From positions 2,356,001 through 2,420,000 of the forward strand of contig CBDFIL010000003.1 of assembly GCA_965248075.1 (NCBI GenBank): a stretch of DNA of 64,000 bases. The letters are read 5' to 3'. Positions 9,218 to 17,400 of the stretch are shown one piece after another (the first letter of the stretch is position 1; every line of letters starts with the position of its first letter). The stretch is from VXNE01 sp965248075 (GTDB taxonomy: Bacteria > Pseudomonadota > Gammaproteobacteria > Pseudomonadales > Azotimanducaceae). Position numbers and translations under genes: made by a program. Below the pieces are notes generated by a model. That model was given only the letters and a program-made list of their open reading frames with translations. It was not told where the DNA came from and searched no databases.

Positions 9218-9838
9218 ATGCGTCTATTCTCGTATGTGGTTTCCCGAGACTTCGGATTCGCCCCGAACCCGTTCTTTCAGACCTGCACGTTAGCGACGTG
9301 CAAACCCCGCGTGCGGAGTGCCGCCGAGCGCGGCGATTGGATAATTGGTACGGGGAGCAAGGCGAAGGGTCGCGAGGGCTATCTGGTCTTCGCGATGAGA
9401 GTGACGGAGAAGATGACGTTCAGCGAGTATTGGAATGACGTCCGGCTTCAGTGCAAAAAACCGAACCTCTCGGGAAGTAAGAAACAGGCGTTCGGCGACA
9501 ATATATACTTTCATGACGAGGCCGGATCCTGGACTCAAGTCAACTCCCACCACAGTTGTCCGGACGGTTCACCAAACCTGAATAATGTGGAACGGGACAC
9601 CAGCGTCGACCGCGTTCTGCTGAGCGACGACTTCCTGTACTGGGGAGGCTCTGGCCCCGCTGTTCCCTCGGATTTCGACGTATGTAAACGTGGACCGGGG
9701 CATCGCAGCCACTTTCGCGACGCGGTCGTGGGTGACCTCGTCGCGTGGTTGCGGGTGCATCAAAGTGGATTCACCGCTCCGCCTGGGGACTGGAGCGGTA
9801 TGGAATGGCAGCCGTTCAATCGGCTTTTGCGCTTCTAG
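9218..9838 (+). CDS. Nmad2-family (nucleotide modification associated domain) protein
   Basis: 206 residues from ATG 9218, chosen because it begins the conserved MRLFSYVVSRDFGFAPNPF segment and lies 13 bases after the TIR stop. A longer ATG at 9155 would overlap the TIR gene. Motifs typical of Pfam Nmad2 are clear: TLATCKPRVR, GDWIIGTGSK, FAMRVTEKMTFSEYW and the C-terminal GMEWQPFN. The family is associated by gene context with phage and bacterial base-modification systems; its activity is not known. Here it pairs with a TIR-like protein and faces a convergent gene for a hypermodification-type helical domain, which supports a role in making or reading a modified base or nucleotide. A 60-base sample inside the gene (9421-9480) has 30 G or C, against 42 of 60 in the giant helicase (16141-16200), which suggests separate acquisition. 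Confidence 0.75.
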   Translation: MRLFSYVVSRDFGFAPNPFFQTCTLATCKPRVRSAAERGDWIIGTGSKAKGREGYLVFAMRVTEKMTFSEYWNDVRLQCKKPNLSGSKKQAFGDNIYFHDEAGSWTQVNSHHSCPDGSPNLNNVERDTSVDRVLLSDDFLYWGGSGPAVPSDFDVCKRGPGHRSHFRDAVVGDLVAWLRVHQSGFTAPPGDWSGMEWQPFNRLLRF

Positions 9839-9862
9839 TTGGGTAGTTGCAAAGGAGGTATC

Positions 9863-10252
9863 TTAACGCGCTCCAGAGTGCGCGAGCGCCTCGGAGGCCA
9901 GTGCGTGGATGCGATCCATGAGTTCCCCTCGACGCGTTACGCTCTTGCCTTCGTCGGTATCGTCCTCAATCTCACGCAGAAGACAGTCGGTAGCTTCCTC
10001 GACAAGCCTGCGGCGCGACTTTGCGGCCGTGCGACGCGGACTGAACCAAAATACCAGTACAGCTGCCGGGCCGACGCCCCAGAACACGGACAAGGCGAAC
10101 GCGATCAAGGCAGCCTTATGACTCTCCGCTGCCGCAAAGGACAACGCATAGCAGCCGGCGATGAGCGACAGAAAACCAACAACGACACAAGCAGCGACTA
10201 CGCTGACGGAGGCAATCGTCTCTCCAAGAGCCGAGCGGTTCAAATCTACCAC
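9863..10252 (-). CDS. Small two-helix membrane protein
   Basis: 129 residues. Two hydrophobic helices lie at roughly residues 13-40 and 47-69, followed by FSPRRTAAKSRRR (positive-inside) and a soluble helical tail with an acidic patch. I recognise no family. The start overlaps the end of the dCTP-deaminase-like gene by 7 bases, so the two are probably translationally coupled. The gene is the last of a - strand set of three and converges on the Nmad2 gene, whose stop is 24 bases away. A membrane-acting effector or anchor is a reasonable inference from size and position only. Confidence 0.6.
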   Translation of the reverse strand: MVDLNRSALGETIASVSVVAACVVVGFLSLIAGCYALSFAAAESHKAALIAFALSVFWGVGPAAVLVFWFSPRRTAAKSRRRLVEEATDCLLREIEDDTDEGKSVTRRGELMDRIHALASEALAHSGAR

Positions 10253-10917
10253 AGGCTCCTTGTAGCGATACCAATCAAGGCCGTCACTGCCATAGCGGCC
10301 ACAACACGAAAGATCGATAGCTCCCGGGTCACGGCATCGAGCCGGCGCTCAAGTCTTCGCTCTGCGTCTGTCACGGCGGCGGCGAGGCTTGCGAGCGAAT
10401 ACTGCTTTCCGCCAATACCGGTGATCCACTCGCTCTGAAGCTGGTTGGGATCATCCTTATCGCGGACTCTGCCAGGATCGCTTAGGTCGGCGTACCAAAT
10501 CAGGAATACTTGCTGTCCTTGGCGCAGATGTACGGCCACCGGCCCCGCGTTGAATACTGCAAACGTCAAGCGGCCGTTAAAGCCTGGATCTACGTGGAAT
10601 CCGGATACATTCACTAGGCCACGGTACTTCGTTGTTGCCCTGATTGAGATGAAGGCAATCTCCCGAAGCCCTACTCTGACGACTTCCTTTGTCAGCAGAA
10701 ATGCGAATTGTCCTGGCGGGATGGCGAAGGCTTCGCCAGCCTTCAGAGAAGTGATCGACGCGGTGGAGGGATCGGTTGCCTCTGCGGTAGGAGATACATA
10801 GACTTCACTTCCGATTGAGAGCCGATACGACGCTCCGTCAATTCGGTCGTCGCAGAACGGTTCGATCAGGTGCTCCTCGGATAGTCTGCTGCGTAGCCTG
10901 TCGGCGCCCCAAAACAT
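10246..10917 (-). CDS. dCTP deaminase/dUTPase-fold protein with C-terminal membrane anchor, catalytic Glu apparently lost
   Basis: 223 residues. Residues 1-150 follow the dCTP deaminase fold: RIDGASYRLSIGSEVYV near the N terminus, then SIRATTKYRGLVNVSGFHVDPGFNG and QQVFLIW. When aligned by eye to the Dcd segment GW.GKIVLEFYN, the local sequence is GFNGRLTFAVFN, so the catalytic Glu is replaced by Ala. The domain probably binds, rather than deaminates, a nucleotide. After it come a coiled-coil-like stretch (AAVTDAERRLERRLDAV) and a C-terminal hydrophobic helix, VVAAMAVTALIGI, which should anchor it in the membrane. The start lies 9 bases after the stop of the hypermodification-MazG gene. Its place in the operon suggests a nucleotide sensor at the membrane; that is inference. 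Confidence 0.65.
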   Translation of the reverse strand: MFWGADRLRSRLSEEHLIEPFCDDRIDGASYRLSIGSEVYVSPTAEATDPSTASITSLKAGEAFAIPPGQFAFLLTKEVVRVGLREIAFISIRATTKYRGLVNVSGFHVDPGFNGRLTFAVFNAGPVAVHLRQGQQVFLIWYADLSDPGRVRDKDDPNQLQSEWITGIGGKQYSLASLAAAVTDAERRLERRLDAVTRELSIFRVVAAMAVTALIGIATRSLW

Positions 10918-10926
10918 GTGGAGTTC

Positions 10927-13221
10927 CTATTCGGTCATGATCGGGAAGCCGGCGGAAGGCCGCAAGGGACCGGCCGCGGAGGAGGTGGTCCCCACTTCAC
11001 ATTGCGGTTCGGGCTCTCCGGGACCGAGAAGTCTAATCCGACGTTCGGAGCGATCAACCTGTATGTGCCCGCGCCCAGCATCTCGAACGGCGCGCCAGAT
11101 CTCGAAGCCTTGGATGATCGCGTCTTGCCACTCAGCGGCTGTCCGGTTGCTCACCTCCAGATGGCGGGTCATGTCGCGAATCGTCCGCAGTAGTGAGTCT
11201 TCGACCGTTTTCACGCCCTGGAGCATGCGATGTTGGGTGGCGTAGGCGAATACCATTGCCGAGATACCTTCTTCGATGGCAACGGCTCGACCGCCGTCCT
11301 CCACTTCGTCCACACGCGGATCGCTCTTTCGTTTCCGTCGAAGGAGGCTTCGCGTCACCGGGGACCAGTCCAGAATCGCGGCGTAGGCTAGGTGGAAAAG
11401 ATCGTGATATCGGTAGCCGTCTTGGTCGTAGGCGTTATCCGTTAGCGAATCTGGCATCACTGGAATTGTCTGGCCGTCAACGGCGAACGACACGGAGACC
11501 CTACCGAGATGATCGGAGACCCAAGCCTCGAAGCGCAGAGGTAGTTGTTCGGTAGTAGGCCATACTCGGTCGGCCAACACGAAACCGGCATCCGACTGCG
11601 CCCAACGATGACGGACCTTGTCAAGATTCCCATTGGCGACATCGGAGAGCGACAGGCCGTTCAGCCCGATTAGCAGCTCAAGATCCGCCATCAGGGAGAC
11701 CAAGGACTCGCGCAGGACGATATTGAACGCTGCTTCCGTATACTGATCAGCGAGCAGCCCCCTGTAGGCGTGCGATATCCGACCGGTATTCTCGGCCAAC
11801 GAAAGCGCCGCTCGAATCCATTCGCCCGGCCCTCGGCGTGCGTCAGCAGCGTTGCCCTCACGCCTGCCCGCCAACTCGACTTCCGCAAGACAAATGTCCC
11901 GACGCCTCGCCAAATCCGCCACGTACCAGAGCAGATCGCCCAGCTCCTCGGTCAGACGGTCTCGGAAGCCTAGATAGGCAGCGCCTTCTCGCCCGCGTTT
12001 CTTGAGCTCGCTTACCACTTCGCCGGTCTCCCCGATCAGCCCAAGCATCGGGGTGGTAATGCCATCTCCGCCTAGCACAGGTTCGTGAACGCTCGTCCTG
12101 CTTGTCTGCTCCTGGTAGTCCGAGAGATCCGTCTTCGGACGGACGTGTGATGCCGGAAACCGTGCATGTACGTGTTCGTTTATTCCCCACTTCGGGGGGA
12201 AGAACGGTGTTTCGATCTCTTCCTCTTCCGAATACCGATATCTCCGTTTAATGCGCGCGCGACCGCCGCGTGGAGTCAACGCTGGAAACCGTACCCTGGC
12301 GTATTTTGCGACTTCACAGAATAGATTCTGACAGTCGATGAGCTGCAAGGGTCTGCCGAATAGGTCCGGAAAATCCAGTCCTAGGCGCTCGAATTCCTCT
12401 GCCTGTACATCCATCATCATTTGGATGAGTTCGGTGTCGGTCCGTCCGCCGGCATCGGCGAAGCACTTCCGCAAGCCCTCGTGGGCACCTGGACCAGCCG
12501 CGACGAACTCGGTCTCGGAGAAGTCCACCACTTCGCTATAGTTGATGTCGGTAATGAACTGGTAGGCAAGAAAGTCTCCGATCATTGGGTATGATCGAAG
12601 CAACTCGAAGCCCGCCCCCATGGAGCTCGTATCCGCGAGTTGATCGCCCAAGTGGTCGGCCATCATCCGTTGCAGCAGCGTCAAGTGCGCCTGGTGCTTG
12701 CGGGTGGTACGGCGCGGCGATCGAGAAGTGGGCATGATGTAGGCAGCGGAATAGACCTGCCGGCCAGCGGCCAACTGTTCGTTGATGAGCTCGTCAATCC
12801 GTGCGAATGGGTCGTCGGCCAGCGTGACCGCTCCCAACTCGGTCGTCAGCATTTCCCAAGTATCGATGCGATTGAACAGTTTGAACAGGAGGATACGGAA
12901 CACAACCTCGTTGGCGTCTTGGGGTAAGTGATCGGCATAGATGACGTTGTTGATGAGGAATTGACTCACTCGATCCGCCGCCCGATACGCGTTGGTGAAT
13001 CGGTAGCAGCGAAGCGTCTCGTCAGTAGTCCACGGCGGCGGCTCGCCGCGCAGCCTGCGATAGTAGATGGACTGCCGTTCGTAGGCAAACCACCACCATG
13101 CGTTATACGCCTCCGTTACTCTAACTGTTGGTGATGTCTCTCGGAACGCAGGCGGCGTATCAACCAGCACTGCATCGTCAATGCCACTGTACGAAAGCGT
13201 CGTCTGGGGACTGGACTTCAC
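10927..13221 (-). CDS. Hypermodification-type helical domain (HMUDK/aGPT-Pplase-like) fused to MazG-like pyrophosphohydrolase
   Basis: 764 residues. Residues ~35-330 match the helical domain found in phage 5-hydroxymethyl-dU DNA kinases and glutamyl/putrescinyl-thymine pyrophosphorylases: FAYERQSIYYRRLRGEPPPW, then LRCYRFTNAYRAADRVSQFL and further helices. In the middle, about residues 385-450, is an all-alpha MazG-type NTP pyrophosphohydrolase: GLIGETGEVVSELKKRG, then TEELGDLLWYVADL, giving the E-x-x-E and E-x-x-D metal-binding pattern. The C terminus has YHDLFHLAYAAIL around 600, a YHD..H arrangement also seen after some MazG domains. The protein may combine a base- or nucleotide-modifying domain with hydrolysis of a noncanonical NTP. 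It is first in a - strand operon with the deaminase-like and small membrane genes. The fold assignments are by motif; the reaction is unknown. Confidence 0.68.
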   Translation of the reverse strand: MKSSPQTTLSYSGIDDAVLVDTPPAFRETSPTVRVTEAYNAWWWFAYERQSIYYRRLRGEPPPWTTDETLRCYRFTNAYRAADRVSQFLINNVIYADHLPQDANEVVFRILLFKLFNRIDTWEMLTTELGAVTLADDPFARIDELINEQLAAGRQVYSAAYIMPTSRSPRRTTRKHQAHLTLLQRMMADHLGDQLADTSSMGAGFELLRSYPMIGDFLAYQFITDINYSEVVDFSETEFVAAGPGAHEGLRKCFADAGGRTDTELIQMMMDVQAEEFERLGLDFPDLFGRPLQLIDCQNLFCEVAKYARVRFPALTPRGGRARIKRRYRYSEEEEIETPFFPPKWGINEHVHARFPASHVRPKTDLSDYQEQTSRTSVHEPVLGGDGITTPMLGLIGETGEVVSELKKRGREGAAYLGFRDRLTEELGDLLWYVADLARRRDICLAEVELAGRREGNAADARRGPGEWIRAALSLAENTGRISHAYRGLLADQYTEAAFNIVLRESLVSLMADLELLIGLNGLSLSDVANGNLDKVRHRWAQSDAGFVLADRVWPTTEQLPLRFEAWVSDHLGRVSVSFAVDGQTIPVMPDSLTDNAYDQDGYRYHDLFHLAYAAILDWSPVTRSLLRRKRKSDPRVDEVEDGGRAVAIEEGISAMVFAYATQHRMLQGVKTVEDSLLRTIRDMTRHLEVSNRTAAEWQDAIIQGFEIWRAVRDAGRGHIQVDRSERRIRLLGPGEPEPQCEVGTTSSAAGPLRPSAGFPIMTE

Positions 13222-14439
13222 CGCAGGCCACCTCTTTGGCCCGCACGGTTCGCCAAACGTTGCTGTCGGCCTTGGTCAAATAGAGTTCGGCGGGCCATCC
13301 GGACTTCTGCTACCGCGCGTTTGTGTTGGCAAACGGCTTCCGGGGCGAGTGGCGAGACAAGCTTGGGCGCGGCGATGTCGAGCTTGCCAGAGGCGTGCCT
13401 TGGGGTGGAAGGGCGTTCGCAGCGACCGGAAGTGCGCATAGTGCGCGATCCGTGCGTGCTCGTAGTCCATAGGAGTGGCGGGACTCCTTCTCTGCTCCGT
13501 CTCGGACGGCGCTGCCCGAGCCGATGTACAGCAGCATTGTAGCGCGACTCGTTGGCGGAAGTGTGGATTTGATCGCATGCTCGCAACGGGCGGGGTTTCG
13601 GGGGGTCTTGCTCGGTCTCGGGGGGCGTGGATCGCAGAGCTGCACCCGAGAAAAGGCCAGAGTCCAACCTGGGAATGCTCTACGTCGGAGCGCCGCAGGG
13701 CCGGCCCCGCGCTTCGCTTGGCTGTACTCCGGGTCGCCTCGGCCGCTGGCCACGTACTCTGCGATCTTGGCCTGCAGTGTGGTCAGCCTGTCCGTCGCCG
13801 AGCGCAGCTCGATTGCGAAATCTGGGCGTAGCGGAAGAACGTCGACTGCTGCTCCACTGGTACGGTCGCCAAGCTGCTCGTTGCTCACCCAAGACGCGTC
13901 CGGCAAGCGGATGGCCCGCTGGAAAGGAGGTAGCCTGCGGACGCGTCAGCGTTTTAGCCCGTCGCGTCCCGGGACGGCTAATCTGGGAGTTGGCAGCTGA
14001 TCTCGGCGTTTTTCTTGGCGGTTTCCCTAATCTGCCCGGCACAAGACCGACACTTCTCCTTCCGTGCCTCGTCGATGCGCAACTCGTCGTTGGAGCGACG
14101 AAACTCGGTGTCGTTGTACTCGGCACAGCGAGAGTGCGGTGAGCGGTGATGAGGTTCTAGTCCGCGGAGGATGGCGGGACGCGGGAAGATAGGATCGGTA
14201 GCATTGGGGACACAGGCTTTGATCGCATCAACAAGGACCCGGCCACTTGCCACGGCAAACCATGCATTCGCAGCCCCAGACACCCCGTCCGAATGAGATC
14301 TTGGCTTTGTTCGGTGCGGGCATGACTCGCTTGAAGACCGTGCGGGTCTTTGGCTGATGCGCTGCCTCCATCGATGCCTCACCACCGCGTCGCGCCTTGG
14401 GGCAAGGGTTACGGCGCGTGGCCAGCTGCCGTCCCTTCC
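13222..14439. other. 1.2 kb stretch without an intact gene
   Basis: This lies between the - strand hypermodification operon and the + strand giant helicase. Apart from a Uma2 fragment, I see only short open frames. A - strand frame near 13,978-14,150 ends with two Cys-x-x-Cys-like groups (RCAEY, then KCRSCAGQ), which could be the tail of a lost zinc-binding protein. The promoter of the giant helicase should lie near the right edge, but I cannot identify it. The stretch looks like decayed defence or nuclease genes at the junction of two modules. Confidence 0.5.
13730..13940 (-). pseudogene. Fragment of a Uma2 (DUF820) family endonuclease gene
   Basis: About 60 residues of the Uma2 core can be read on the - strand: LPDASWVSNEQLGDR, then LPLRPDFAIELRSATDRLTTLQAKIAEYVASG. 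The PDF-x-IE-x-RS segment carries the Asp and Glu of the PD-(D/E)XK active site, and the LQAKI helix follows as in the family. Upstream the same frame meets a stop before any Uma2 N terminus, and downstream the sequence changes to Arg/Pro-rich noise instead of the usual WLIDP-type ending. The gene is therefore truncated at both ends. It is a relic within the defence island. Confidence 0.5.
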
Positions 14440-17400
14440 ATGATCCCCTCCACCCTAGCCGCCGAAGTCACGGACGCCCTCCGCGACTTTCTGTCCACCG
14501 CCTTCGGCCCATCGAATCCGCCCCTGTCGTCGGTGATGGACGATTTCCTCGCGAACGAAGAGAACCTCCTGAAGGCGCCGTATCTCTCGCTGGACCTCCC
14601 CTTCGAGCGCGCTCCCGAAGGCGGTGAGCCGTTCCGGGACACGCCGCTCGGCTTCACCCCCTATCGCCACCAGCGCACCGCCTTTGACCGGCTGCGGGCG
14701 GGACGCTCCACGGTCATCGCCACCGGCACGGGCTCGGGTAAGACGGAGTGCTTCCTGTACCCGGCGCTCGACTATTGTCGGCAACACGCGGGCAATCCCG
14801 GGGTCAAAGCCATCCTGGTCTATCCCATGAACGCTCTGGCGTCGGACCAGGCGCGGCGCATCGCTCGGATCGTGAATGGCACGCCATCGCTGCAAGGCAA
14901 GGTGACCGCGGGGCTCTACGTGGGCGAGACTGGCGCGTCGCCGCGCGAGCGGATGACGGCGGATCACCTGATCGAAAACCGGGAGGCGCTAAGGGAGCGC
15001 CCGCCGGACATCCTGCTCACCAACTACAAGATGCTGGACCTGCTGCTGACGCGGCCCATCGACTTTCCCCTCTGGCGATACAACACGCCGGGCATGGTGC
15101 GGTATCTCGTTGTGGACGAGCTGCACACGTTCGATGGCGCCCAGGGGACGGACCTGGCGTGCCTCATCCGTCGGCTTCGGGCCCGCTTGTGGACGGACGA
15201 CAGGCTGATCTGCGTGGGCACGTCCGCGACCATCGGTGGGGAGGAGGATCGGGAAGCCATCCTGGACTATGTGTCCTCGGTCTTTCACCAGCGCTTCGAC
15301 GCGGAGGCCATCGTGGTGGAAGCGCGTCAGCGGATCGACGACTTCCTCGGGGATGCCATCATCAGCGCGTACCTCGTGCCCCGTTCGGACCTGGCGACGG
15401 TGCTGGACCCCGCCGGGTATGACTCTCTCGAAGACTACATCCGGGCCCAGCACGAGCTCTTCTTCGGGCAAGTGCCGGCCGGAGCTTTCGAGGCGATCGA
15501 GTGGCGGTTGGCGCTCGGCCAGAGGCTGCGCGAACACGCCGCCTTCGTGAACCTGCTCCGGGTCCTCGACGGCACGAAGCCGGTGTCGCTGGATTTGGTG
15601 GTCGAACGCCTGCAACGGAGCTTGCCAGTGTCGAGCAGCAGTGAGGCGAAGCACGTGCTGAACGCGCTCTGTGCCTTGATCTCGGTGGCGCGGGAGCGGG
15701 AGGGCACGGCGCCGGACGCACCGGTGCGCCCCCTGCTGAACGTCAAGGTGCACCTCTGGGTGCGGGAACTGCGTCGGATGGTGTGCAGCGTCTGGGAGGT
15801 CGCGGAGGAGTCTTCTGGCACCGGCGAAGAAGGGGCGCGGATGGCATCCGTCGAGTCGGACGTGGACAACGGGCCGGTGGGCGCACCCGCCGGCGGCGAA
15901 GGTGCCACGGCCCCGTCGGGTGCGGATGACGACAGTGGTCAACTAAGTGATCTGGCGAAACGCCGCCTACGCTATTCGGACGATCTGAAGTCCGACGAAG
16001 AGTCCGTCCACCTCCCCCTGGTCCAATGTCGCGAGTGCCACGCTACCGGCTGGGGATGCGTCAAGCACGCGGTAGAGAACCACGTCAGCCAGGACCTGCG
16101 CGTGTTTTACAACCGCTTCTTCCTGCGCGACGTAGACGTGAACTATCTCTTCCCGCTGCGCGCCGACGAGGAGCCGCCCAGTGGCGTACCGGGCCGCGAA
16201 AACCGCGTCTGCGGTGCGTGCGGGTACGTCGCGGAGCCAAGTGCCCGCGTCTGCCCGGGATGCGGCCAGGGGCGCCTGACACGGGTTTATCGACCGAACT
16301 CGGTCAGAGCCCGGCGGCGGGGGCAAGGCGAGCCGGGAATGGGGGAGTCGCAAGGGTATGCCCGGCGCACGCGCGAGTTGAGCCGCGACTGTCCTTACTG
16401 TGGCGCGCGCGAAGCGCTCATCATCCTGGGGGCGCGTGCATCAAGCTTGCTCAGCACCGCGCTCGCTCAGACGTTCGCCTCACGCCATAACGACGACCGA
16501 AAGGTCATCGCCTTCTCTGACAACGTGCAGGATGCGGCGCACCGAGGCTCGTTCTTCGCCGCGCGCACTTGGCGTAACGGCATCCGTGCGGCCATCGCGC
16601 AAGTGATCGCGGAACAGGACGGCATCTCTCTTGCGGACTTGCCTGATCGGGTGGTCACGTGGTGGGGAGATGCTCGGGAAAACCCGCGCGCGTTCGATCG
16701 GGAACGATTCATCAGCGAGTTCATCGCGCCGGACCGGCTGTGGCTGCGGGATTTCGAGACGTTGAAGGAACGCGGCGCGCTCCCCGCAGGATCGACCCTG
16801 CTCGCGCTGGTGCAACGACGGCTGCGCTGGGATGCGTTGGCGGAGTTGACTTTCGGTTCTGCGATCGGACGTACGCTCGAGCGCACGCAGACCGCTGCGG
16901 TCGGGGTGGATCGCGAGGCCCTGGACCAGGCTTGCGAAGCGGCACTGGTCCGGGTTCGCGAGGAGTTCGGCGAACTGCGCGGGATCGATGTGCTCCAGGT
17001 GAGGAGCTTGCTGCTGGGGATTCTGCGCCGCATGAAGGACCGTGGCGCCGTCGAGAGTCCGATGTTCGGCCCATATCTGGATGGCGGCGGCAACCCGTAC
17101 GCGTTTCAGGATCTTGCCTTGCAAGACTTCGGACATCGCTCGGCCCTGCCGGTCTTTCCGGGGCAGGCGGCGGGGCGCGACGGCATAGAAGCGCTGGTAG
17201 GCAGCCGGCGTCGGTCCTGGTACCACAGCTGGACGGAAAAGGTGCTCACGCCGGTACACGTCCTCGGGGCGACGCGGAACGCGGGAGACGTGCTGCGGGT
17301 GGCAATGGGAGCCCTGGTGGCTGCGGGGCTTGTAGGGGTGCTGCCGGCCGGTCGCACGCAGGTCTGGGCGCTCAGGCCGGAGCGGTTCTACGTCACCGTC

